64,000 nt of DNA from Hydractinia symbiolongicarpus (lineage: Eukaryota; Cnidaria; Hydrozoa; Anthoathecata; Hydractiniidae). A program made the position numbers and the translations under genes. The stretch is taken from the NCBI RefSeq assembly GCF_029227915.1, contig NC_079879.1, forward strand, positions 30,446,501 through 30,510,500, in the 5' to 3' direction. Within the stretch, counting starts at the first letter, position 1; every line of letters begins with the position of its first letter. Positions 36,001 through 44,932 of this stretch are shown here, piece by piece. Under the pieces are notes generated by a model, which worked only from the letters and a program-made list of their open reading frames with translations, did no database searches and had not been told where the DNA came from.

Positions 36001-38124
36001 ATGTACGAATCCAACACCAGCTAACGGAGGAGACGATTGTGCTGTGACGGGAGGAACAAACACGATTGAAAGTGAAAATCAAAATTGTAACCAATTTCTC
36101 TGTCCAGGCGAGTTAAAACTTTTTGACGACATAGTATACTTACTTACCCCGACATGCAATGTTTGTATAAGACTCACTTACCCCGACATGTAACGTTTGT
36201 ATAAGACTCACTTACCCCGACATGTCAGGTTTGTATAAGACTAACTTTACGTTACTTTTTTGTAGATTACAAGTGCACATTTGAGACAGCAGATTTGGCT
36301 CCAACAGATTGCGGTATAACATTTGATATTGTTGACACTCGCTGGTTTGTGTGGGCAAATAGCACACATTCCCCAGGTACTGGTCCAGCGGCTGACCACA
36401 CTTATGGTAAGTTAGACCACGTATGTCACTTTAACGTAATGTTTATGGAGGATTTAGATGATTGCTTTTTTTAAGGGTTATCTAATCCGATTGGTTACTA
36501 CATTTACTTCGAAAGCAGCACTGAAAAATATAATATAGATCTAAATAATGAGAACGATTTTGAGCAAACTTACAATTGGATTTCAATAAAAGATCAGGCC
36601 CCATTTTCTGGTGATAGGTGTTTTACTTTTTGGATGCAAATTTACCAGTCACAATCGACCGTCCACGATATGGGAGTATTCACTGTCAAGCAAATTGATC
36701 AAGTGACAAGTACAGAGCATATCTTGTATCATACTGATGAAAATCAAGCAAGTGATAGTTGGATACCGCGGAAAGCTCCGTTACACCCCACAGTCAACAA
36801 CTACGAGGTATATTCACCGAATAAAAAAAATACAATTCTTCTGATAGAAAAGAATCAGAGTACATAAAATTAACAAAATTTTTATATTATTCTTTGCTGG
36901 TTTCGCGCGAATGAGTCCAAAAAAAACAAAACCAAAATCGCTATTATCAAAGTGTGAAAAATTGTGCAATATGATGTACATTTTCTCGTTCTTCAGCCTT
37001 TATGCAAAAATTAAAGAACTTGAAAAATATACGACATATTGCACTTGAAACCGTGCGATAATTAGTACACATTGCAAATATATATTTCCAATTTAAATGA
37101 ACATACGATGTAAGTAGGAAAAGCGAATAAATGGAAAAAACGTCTTTTCCACTTTATGAAGATCAGCTTCGGCTAGAATTTTAATGCGGGATAGGGCAAA
37201 AATGTTTCCAGAGTGTCCGTTTTAGAGAGGGTACGCTAGGAGCGTTTCTTGGAGAATTCGTCCGGAACAAATAAAATTGACGGATGCCCATTGAAGAGGT
37301 CCCACTGTTTTCATAAAAAAATATTTTTAATTCCCGTTAACATTATTCTTGCTACCCACGATTCTCAGAAATTTATCTTTGAGAAAAATCCACGTGCTTA
37401 CTACTCATACGCGAAACAAAGTCATCGCGATAATTAATCTCGCTGCGATAATTTATTTCGTTGCGATAATAAATCTAGTTGCAATAATTTCTTTCGTTGC
37501 AATAATAAATCTCGTTTCAATAATTTCTCTCGTTGAGATAATTAATCTCGTTGCGATAATTTATTTCGTTGCGATAATAAATCTAGTTTCAATAATTTCT
37601 TTCGTTGCGATAATAAATCTCGTTTCAATAATTTCTCTCGTTGAGATAATTAATTTCGTTGCGATAATTTATTTCGTTGCGATAATAAATCTAGTTTCAA
37701 TAATTTCTTTCGTTGCGATAATAAATCTCGTTTCAATAATTTCTCTCGTTGAGATAATTAATCTCGTTGCGATAATTTATTTCGTTGCGATAATAAATCT
37801 CGTTTCAATAATTTCTTTCGTTGCGATAATAAATCTCGTTTTAATAATTTCTCTCGTTGAGATAGAAAATTTCGTAGCGATAATTAATCTTGTCGCTATA
37901 ATAAATCTCGTTGCGGTAAGCACACATATACACGCCGTTCAACTGAGAGCTATTGTGATGCTGTAAAAGTACGATGTTCTACTCGCATTTGAAAATATTG
38001 TGACATTAACGTTATTCTTTTCTAGATTCAATTCTATGCTACAAAAGGCCACGGACGAATAAACGATAAAGGGGTTGATGATATTATGATCTTCCCAACT
38101 GCCTGCAATAATATTGAGGTTTGA
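27024..38124 (+). CDS. Secreted PAN-EGF-TSP1(x12)-MAM mosaic protein
   Basis: About 1210 aa. ATG 27024 begins a signal peptide (YIVFLYLL core). Exon 27024-27353 continues with a PAN/apple-like Cys pattern; 27702-27828 is an EGF-like module (CLCSPGFVGAEC). Exons 27920-28069 and 28587-28709 look like two fibrinogen-N-like modules (DGFYWL; PNGEYWLNLNG). Twelve TSP1 exons follow: 28870-29067, 29460-29657, 29935-30132, 31078-31269, 31567-31764, 32648-32839, 33148-33345, 33611-33802, 34068-34259, 34525-34716, 35293-35484 and 35919-36107, typified by WSAWINNNDCSVTCGDGQ. MAM is encoded by 36266-36406, 36476-36807 and 38026-38124 (GPAADHTY; VDDIMIFPTACNN). The stop TGA at 38122 may instead be bypassed by donor GTTTGA into a last exon ending at 38257. 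No transmembrane segment is seen, so it is probably secreted. TSP1 and MAM modules suggest adhesion or microbial/glycan recognition; this role is inferred. Confidence 0.9.
28870..36107 (+). repeat. Tandem TSP1 exon array
   Basis: The twelve exons fall into two types. Type A (198 bp, acceptor then CTGCTGT) is copies 1, 2, 3, 5 and 7. Type B (192 bp, acceptor then TGCATGG or TGAATGG) is copies 4, 6, 8, 9, 10 and 11. Copy 12 (189 bp) is diverged and resembles canonical WSSWSGWTSCSQTCG. All exons are phase 1 at both ends. Copies 3-4 with their introns are duplicated as 5-6 (about 1.6 kb). Copies 8, 9 and 10 repeat at exactly 457 bp with nearly identical introns. Confidence 0.95.
36141..36244. repeat. 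34-bp tandem repeat, three copies
   Basis: Three copies of ACTTACCCCGACATGTAACG + TTTGTATAAGACTC lie in the intron immediately 3' of the twelfth TSP1 exon. Confidence 0.9.
37420..37915. repeat. 18-bp repeat with 108-bp higher-order period, MAM intron
   Basis: The array consists of 18-bp variants such as CGTTGCGATAATTTATTT, CGTTGCGATAATAAATCT, CGTTTCAATAATTTCTCT and CGTTGAGATAATTAATCT. Six different variants recur in the same order, giving a 108-bp higher-order unit. The array lies in the intron 36808-38025 and stays open in one frame as VAIINL/VSIISL hexapeptides. Confidence 0.93.
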
Positions 38125-38257
38125 CATTTTAATCATGTTTCTGTTAGAGAAGGGAAGGGTTGTGGATGCTCAAAATGTTACTGTTATGTCAAAAAGTAGC
38201 TACCATTTACTGACATGTTCTTCTTTTCTCTTTTAGCTATCAAATTATTTCGATTGA

Positions 38258-39351
38258 TTCGAAGCATGCTATTTTGTCATGGTGAAGTATATGGATCACT
38301 ATTATTACGGAATTTGATGGTTTTTAAGATGCAGATGATATATTTTACTGGTGTATTGGAGTTTAGAAACTTCGAAAGGGAAAATAGGGAGAATACTTTA
38401 GAATCAGACAGGGATTTTACGTCTTTTCAAATCTGCTCAAATTTTCCGCCTTTTTTCTTCATGAAAAATCTAAATGCCTAATCCTAATAGATTCTTTACT
38501 CTTCGTGAGAATCACCAAAGCTTCAATGAATCTTAAACCTCTTTTATTTCAAGCCAAATAAGTTTGTTAAATAATTCTACTTATAACAAAATTTCGACGG
38601 TAATGACGGAGGCTTGTGTAAACAGCATACGCGACAGGTCCTGTCAAAATTATGTTTGATTGTCATTATCATACAGAAAACGATCACTGGTCAGGACGGG
38701 ATAATCCACAACAGACTTCGTATAAGATTATTGGTCACAATTTGTTACAGTTAACCTAAAAGAGCTGACAGAGACTTTTCATTATGATTTGAAAATTGTG
38801 GCCTTATTGGTAAAAAATCCGTCAGTTATTAATTCCATCAGTGAAAATTCAATATTTTCAGCCGACGAACTATTTCGGCCAGGTGTGTTTGTAGAGAACG
38901 ATTTTTTTTTCTTTCTTTCGCGTTCTCAATTGCTTTTATTATTTACCGTCATTAAAGACGGCTTCTCAGTATAAGATTTAATAAGTCCTAAAAGTAAGGT
39001 CTTTCTTTAGACGTTTTTTATGCAAAAAAAAAAATACATCAACATTTTTAAATTTAACAGAAAATCCTTCTTTGGGGAAAATATTCGTCGGCTATTAATT
39101 TTTTTGATAAATAAAAATTCGTCGGTTAAAACATTCTTTACCAATCAAAAAATTCGTCATTTTTAACTAACAGATTTATACCAATAAGGTAAAAAGGAAA
39201 AGCAGGTGTAAAGGTCTAAAAAGTTCTAAAACGTTAGAGTGACAACCCTGAAAAGATTCTCATACCAAATAATTAAAAGAAAGTTTTTATATTCAAACAT
39301 ATGTTTATTGACATTTAATTTCACTTTTTATAATTTAGTAGTGTAAGGCTG
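38258..39351. other. Intergenic region
   Basis: This lies downstream of the MAM exon and its possible alternative last exon. I see no conserved coding segment, only AT-rich sequence with short reading frames (for example 38789-38974) that lack codon or domain support. Confidence 0.45.
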
Positions 39352-39607
39352 TTTATATAGCGTGCGTCTTTATTACCGCCTTCCATTGTGGCGTTCTCGG
39401 TCGCAAGTCTCAGCGTTTACTGCCTGGTCATGCGTATTAGATTTTTTTTGCCGCAACGCCTGCATTTTGACAGTTTGAAAGTTAAGACAAGTCAACTTCT
39501 AAGCGTTTACAGACCAGCATCTTAACACCAAGAAGATAAGAAAATTGAGCATTGAAGGCAGACGTTTAAACGCGGAGGATTGCGACCAGGAACATTTTAA
39601 TGGACGC
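39352..39607. mobile_element. Small hAT-like MITE with 8-bp target duplication
   Basis: A 256-bp segment is flanked by identical direct 8-mers TAAGGCTG at 39344-39351 and 39608-39615. Its two halves are imperfect inverted copies (GGTCGCAAGTCTCAGCGTTT on the left; GGTCGCAATCCTCCGCGTTT on the inverted right half). Length and 8-bp duplication suggest a hAT-type non-autonomous element. The terminal bases do not match a clean TIR. Confidence 0.45.
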
Positions 39608-39850
39608 TAAGGCTGATTTTGACTTCAAGAAAATATTTTATTATCACGGTATAACGCACTGCACATTAAAATTTTACCACTTGATATTTTGAAAGTAATT
39701 TTCCGATATGTTCACCTGTATGTGTTGAGATTGTTTTTCTCAATTATCTCCCTCCACCACAGTTGCATTTACAAGAGGTTGCCATAAAAATAATCTACAT
39801 TCCGACACGCTAAATTAAATTTACCTTGTATTAATTTTCCCGAACAATAA

Positions 39851-42412
39851 CTACCTTAAGTGGACTAATTTCGCGGGGATTAATTTTCGCGAATTTCGCG
39901 AATTTCGCGAATTCCGACCAAATTCGCAAAAATAAGTACTCGCGAGAAGTTTGAAGAAGCCCAATTCGCGAAAATTATTCCTCGTGAAAATTTTAAAAAG
40001 GGCTCATTCTTCTTCTTCTTCTTCTTAATTTATTTAACGTCGGAGAAATAACTATGTACATATAGCTTCCTGATATAAAAAAAATAAATAAATACATATT
40101 TATAAATATACAGGAAACTAATCAAATCCGACAAAAATTTGTTTATAGATTTATGAAAAATGTAAAAAAATTATGAAAAGTTATTTAAATAGACCGAGTG
40201 ACTGAAATCATACTCCTTTAGTTTCGTTTTAAATTTTTTAAGGCTGTTACAACTTTTCAATTCGGAAGGTAAAGTATTCCAGATTTTGGGTCCCAATGAG
40301 CGAAGACATTTTTCCCCAAAATTTTTAGTATTAAAGTTCAATGTTTTAAGATTATTTAAATATTGACTTCGTACTGGCCTGTTTGTTTCGCTGCGTTGAA
40401 AGATGTCTAACATAAATGGCGGATTTAAATTATTAAGAGATTTAAAAATCTCTATACATAGATTTCTTATTCGCATAATTTTCATGTAGTTACTTTTGTT
40501 CTTGCTAGAAATGTACTTTTCTTTTCTCTCTGAATATCCGCTATCTACAAATTTTAGGGCTCGCTTATGGAGTTTTTCGACCCTAGAAAGTGATTTTGAA
40601 GATGAGAAATTCCAAATAAGTGGACAGTAGTTAAAGTTTGAATACACAAAACTTTCTGCTAAGACACTCTTAGCTTTAAAAGGAAGTATGTTTTTGAATC
40701 TATACAAAGCATTAAGTTGCGCAGATGCTTTCTTGCAAACCTCATTTAAGTGCTGATCAAATCTAAGGTTATTGTCAATTTTAACTCCTAACAGTTTGAC
40801 TGTGTCTTGCAAATATATGTTTTTATCTCCGATTCTTATCAGTTTACTACTTGTGTTTTCTATCCTATCTTTGCTGATGATAATGCATTGAAATTTGTCA
40901 GGGTTAGCAATCATTTTATTTTCATGTAGCCATGCTAATGCCTGCTCAGACTCACCTTCTAAATTTTTAATGAGGTTTGGAATTGAATTGGAAAAGCTTG
41001 ACAATGTATTATCATCAGCATAGTTGTGTAGGTCACTTCTGGTTATAAAAAGAAAAATATCGTTAAGAAAAATATTAAAAATTATCGGGCCTAAGATTGA
41101 TCCTTGCGTCACACCTGAAAGAATCATTTGGAAAAGACTGTAGGGTCCGTTTATACGAGTAGATTGTTCTCTATTTGTTAGGTATGACAGGACAAATTTC
41201 AGGGCATTAATTTCAAATCCATATGCCTCAAGTTTAGCGATTAGTAAATCATGTGGCACGCAATCGAAAGCTTTTGATAGATCCATTAAGACTGCACCAA
41301 CCACGTAATTCATATCCATTTTTTTTTCCATTCTTCTAGTAAACGAATTAAGACATGCTGTGTGTTATAGTTTTTCCGATAGGCTGACAAAAATATTGAA
41401 AGTTTCGACTCTATGAAAGACATGATTTGATCCTTCATTATGTTTTCATAGAATTTTGAAAATACATTCAACACACTGACAGGTCTAAAATTTCTAATGC
41501 TATGTTTGTCTTTGCCTCCTTTGTCAAGAGGTGCTACCGTTGCACGTTTGGCTCCATCGGGAAAAATATTCAATTTTATGCTGCTGTTTATAGCATTTTT
41601 CAATGGGCCAATCAGATATTCACTAGCTAACTTCACAAGCTTTGGGGGTATTTTGTCTCTACCTGGAGAGGAATTTATGTTTAAATTAGTAAAAAGTTTT
41701 TTGATTGTGTTGTCATCTACCTCCTCAAAGTTAAAAAAAATTACATTTTCGTTGCAGGCTTTAATTTTGACAATACTCGGATGACTCTGGTATGTTTTAA
41801 TTATCTCATTAATTAGTCTCTCTTTGTCTAAGGAATTTCGATAATCAATTGATATTGGCAATTGATATTCACTCGCGAAAATAAATCCCCGCAAAAATTT
41901 TGAGAAAAACATTTTTGTTTTTGCCTCGTGCTTACAGTATACATAAATCAATATTTACAGTCTCTGAAAGAAAGATTGAATGTCTTTGCATTCTGCGTGG
42001 GTTTTGAACAGGATCTGTCTTCTTTTTTGCTTTCGGCTGTACATCAAACTGAACGTTGGCATTAGCATTCTCCTCAGTAAAAATACCCATTATAACTTCA
42101 TCTTTCTGTTCACAATAGAGTTCTTATACCATTTCTTCATAGCGTTTCAACAGCAAATGGGCTTTAATTCTATTAACTGGAATGGTGACCATCACTTCGC
42201 ACGCAATTTATTTTTTTGTCTCGTCTTTTTGTTGATAGTGAAGCGGATCTGTGATGACATATGATCTTTGTAACTTTACTACTACACCAAATACATAGTT
42301 TCTTTACCCCACACTCGATAAAAATTTTTTCCTAAAAACTTGTGATTCGTGAAAATTAATCCTCACGAAATGTACTTTTTTTGACCTCGCGAAAATTAGT
42401 CCTTAAGGTAGT
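39851..42412. mobile_element. Palindromic TIR element carrying a nested LINE
   Basis: The left end CTACCTTAAGTGGACTAATT (39851) and the right end, inverted, CTACCTTAAGGACTAATTTT (ending near 42412) are terminal inverted repeats. Next to each end are runs of sequence like TTCGCGAATTTCGCG and GCGAAAATTAATCC. The LINE at about 40012-41890 interrupts the element. Related degenerate copies occur near 3560-3840, 25900-26190 and 46170-46290. Confidence 0.6.
40012..41890 (-). mobile_element. 5'-truncated, frameshifted LINE (Jockey/CR1-like) retrotransposon
   Basis: Two overlapping minus-strand frames form one non-LTR reverse transcriptase. Codons from about 41870 to 41310 encode the fingers region (SPGRDKIPPKLVKLA, FRPVSVLNVFSKFYENIM). 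Codons from 41331 to 40171 encode AVLMDLSKAFDCVPH (motif A), YADD (motif C) and a C-terminal tail with GPKIWNTLPSELK. The frame changes at a run of nine A (41321-41329, minus strand), a single-base slip. No endonuclease domain is present, so the copy is 5' truncated and inactive. The 3' end carries a short (GAA)n tail near 40012-40025. The superfamily is an inference from RT motifs. Confidence 0.88.
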
Positions 42413-42860
42413 AGTTTTAGACAAAAAATAGATGAGCTAAAAACTCCTTTGCGGGTAATTCCGCATCAAACATTTTGCACTTAATTTCTATACTAAAATT
42501 CGCGCGCGCTAGCGCGTAAAAGTTACAGCGAGAAAATAAATAAGTACTTAACTTTTGGGATGGCGAGACAAAAGCCTAGGGATCGGTTTAAAAATGAAAA
42601 AATATATATTAACATTGAATTAAACGACTGGTGCGTCCAAAGAACCCTTTTAATTTAAGTAACTCGTTCTTTCTACAAAAAGTAGTCAATTTTTCAATGA
42701 ATAAAAACATTGATGCAAAAAGGGATCGGCGTTCTATTGTGTTTAAATCAGTCACATCAAGTACGTCTGGTGTTGGGAAATCGTATAGTTGTGTTGCAAA
42801 CAAAGTCTTTGTGACAGAGTTTGAATTGTAACGCTTATATGAATTTAACACTACATTTTC

Positions 42861-43823
42861 CTAATTGGACGTAAAGTGTTCCATGGTAGTCATAGTAACG
42901 TCTTCCCGTTGCACTGTACCTTTCCTAACCTTACGTAACATGTAAAATAATTCTTTCTTCATCTCTTTGTTCATTAATACGTACATGATCGGATCTGATA
43001 GAGAGTTCCCATATGTAAATGCGCCTAAAGCGAGTCGATATACCAAAGAATTTTGAGAAAATGTTGAGTGTTTTCCTTGTAGAAATCGACCAGCAGCACC
43101 GATTCCAGTTGGCAACCAAAACAAAATAAAAGAAATAACAATAAACAAACTAACGCGAGCTGCTTGTAGTTGTCTGGAGTACATGGTTTTCTCATTGTTT
43201 CTTCGTTCTTTATCTGAGTTCGAAACCATAGTTTTTAAAATTGCTTTTAAATGACTCTTGAGTTCCATATAAACCATCATGTTTGAAATTCCTAATACTA
43301 ACGAGGAAAGAAAGATGGCACCCATAAATATGATGTAGGCAGTTGCATCAGGTGTTGTTATCAACAATAAAAATACTGCTAGGGGTAGTAACAAGCCACC
43401 AGCGATGCAAACCAAAACAAATTGTCTTGTTAACGTTGCATAAAAGAATGGAACTTTGATAGCTATTAGCCTGTCCAGTGTGACTAATACAATGCCTGAA
43501 AAGGTAGCAGTATATGACGCATGATAGAGCGACACGACGATGTCTTCATACAAGTTGACGCGGTTATGCGCGTTACTGTTAGTGAACAATTCTCCAGTAA
43601 AAGCGATCGATCCTGACACGCCCACAACAAGATGGGAGATGATTAGAAAACAAAAACACATTTTGCATGTTCTGTGTTGTGTAAAACCTCTTCTTGCAAT
43701 AATATGCATAGTGAGAGAATTTAGAATCACGACCAAGTAAGACATAGTTGTCATCAAATATGTCCACCATGATTTGATAGGATAAATGACGTAATTAGTA
43801 GCTGTTACGTTTGTTGTATTCAT
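42861..43823 (-). CDS. Rhodopsin-like (class A) G-protein-coupled receptor, intronless
   Basis: A 320-aa single-exon frame. The N-terminus MNTTNVTATN has potential N-glycosylation sites and no signal peptide. Seven hydrophobic segments are seen: TM1 with Asn (YLVVILNSLTMHII), TM2, TM3 ending LVTLDRLIAIKVPF (DRL replaces DRY), TM4, TM5, TM6 VISFILFWLPTGIG (W-x-P retained, Cys before W replaced by Phe) and TM7 GNSLSDPIMYVLMNKEMKKE (DPIMY in place of NPxxY), then an amphipathic helix 8. The Cys pair that normally joins TM3 to extracellular loop 2 is absent. Intronless class A receptors form large lineage-specific families in cnidarians. The ligand is unknown. Confidence 0.9.
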   Translation of the reverse strand: MNTTNVTATNYVIYPIKSWWTYLMTTMSYLVVILNSLTMHIIARRGFTQHRTCKMCFCFLIISHLVVGVSGSIAFTGELFTNSNAHNRVNLYEDIVVSLYHASYTATFSGIVLVTLDRLIAIKVPFFYATLTRQFVLVCIAGGLLLPLAVFLLLITTPDATAYIIFMGAIFLSSLVLGISNMMVYMELKSHLKAILKTMVSNSDKERRNNEKTMYSRQLQAARVSLFIVISFILFWLPTGIGAAGRFLQGKHSTFSQNSLVYRLALGAFTYGNSLSDPIMYVLMNKEMKKELFYMLRKVRKGTVQREDVTMTTMEHFTSN

Positions 43824-44932
43824 TCTGTCGTTTCAAAATAACTTGAGTGTCTTCACTAAATAACACCGACATAGAACTGGATCGACATGAAACAAGAAAG
43901 ATTTTATGGGAGTTCCTAAAAAATTGATTATTGCCCTTCTTTCCTGTTTGCGATTATGATATTGTAACTATAGTTAACAAAAAATTGCGTGCTATTATAT
44001 ATTATTTAAAAACTTATCCCAGCTTTTATCTTCTCATCACTCCCCTTTTTGCCTGACCTTAATATTTATAAATAAAAATTGATTTTAAAATTAAAACAAC
44101 GGAACAAAATATTAAAAAATTTCTATATATTATATATACACAACAGATCTTCACAATGTTCCATTTGTTTACCAATTTTATTAACACAGAAATCCCACAA
44201 AACTTATGATTTGATAAATAGTTTCTTAGGCTTTGATTAGAAAAAAATAATCTTAACTTAAGAAGAAAAGAATCTTAACTTTTTTATTGTAATTTTCTGT
44301 AACTGCAAACATACGCATATGATAGAAAACTCTGTCCGGTAAATCTTTTATGTTTGTGACCTGGTACTGGAGTTGTGACCTGGTACTGGAGTTGCTATAA
44401 AAATACCTTTCTATATTGATAGTACAGTCGTTTAACAGGTGCTTGGAGAGAGTCGTACAGTTTTGAAGATTGCCAAAAAAATTGTTGAAAAATAACTTTG
44501 GTTCGTTCTCAAATTCTTAAAATAAATAAAAAAAAATTATACTTGTATTTATGAAAAGCGAGAAGATACGTTAAAACATTTTGCGATGGGAGTACTGTCG
44601 GATAAGACATAGTGAGCAAGTTTTCGGGGGATGAAGAAAATTTTGTCTGGCGAATTATGTATTAGAAAACGCACTTAAAATTAGTTTTATATCTGTTTTC
44701 TTTTTTTAGTGAAAAGAAAATTTTAGCAATGGATAAAAGTGACGAAATTATACCTAGCTGTAAGTCAGAGCGCTATGGGAATGAAAAGTTGGGCAAATTC
44801 GCGCTGACGAAAAGTTGGGCGAATTCGCGCAGATGAAAAGTTGGGCGAATTCGCGCAGATGAAAAGTTGGGCGAATTGACGCGGATAATTTACGAAGACA
44901 AAAAAAGATTTAGCTTAAAATTTTATTTTTTG
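43824..44932. other. Intergenic region between GPCR and CMSS1
   Basis: Upstream of the GPCR start and downstream of the CMSS1 stop. A TTTATT at 44922-44927 (AATAAA on the minus strand) lies just beyond the CMSS1 stop. A 26-bp tandem repeat occupies 44782-44884. No coding signal was recognised. Confidence 0.5.
44782..44884. repeat. 26-bp tandem repeat, four copies
   Basis: Four copies of GAAAAGTTGGGCGAATTCGC + GCAGAT with minor changes, just 3' of the CMSS1 stop codon. Confidence 0.9.

Noticed and set aside
37349-37966. 205-codon hydrophobic frame
   Set aside because: It is translation of the 18-bp repeat array in the MAM intron.
41497-41784. 95-codon plus-strand frame
   Set aside because: It is antisense to the LINE reverse transcriptase.
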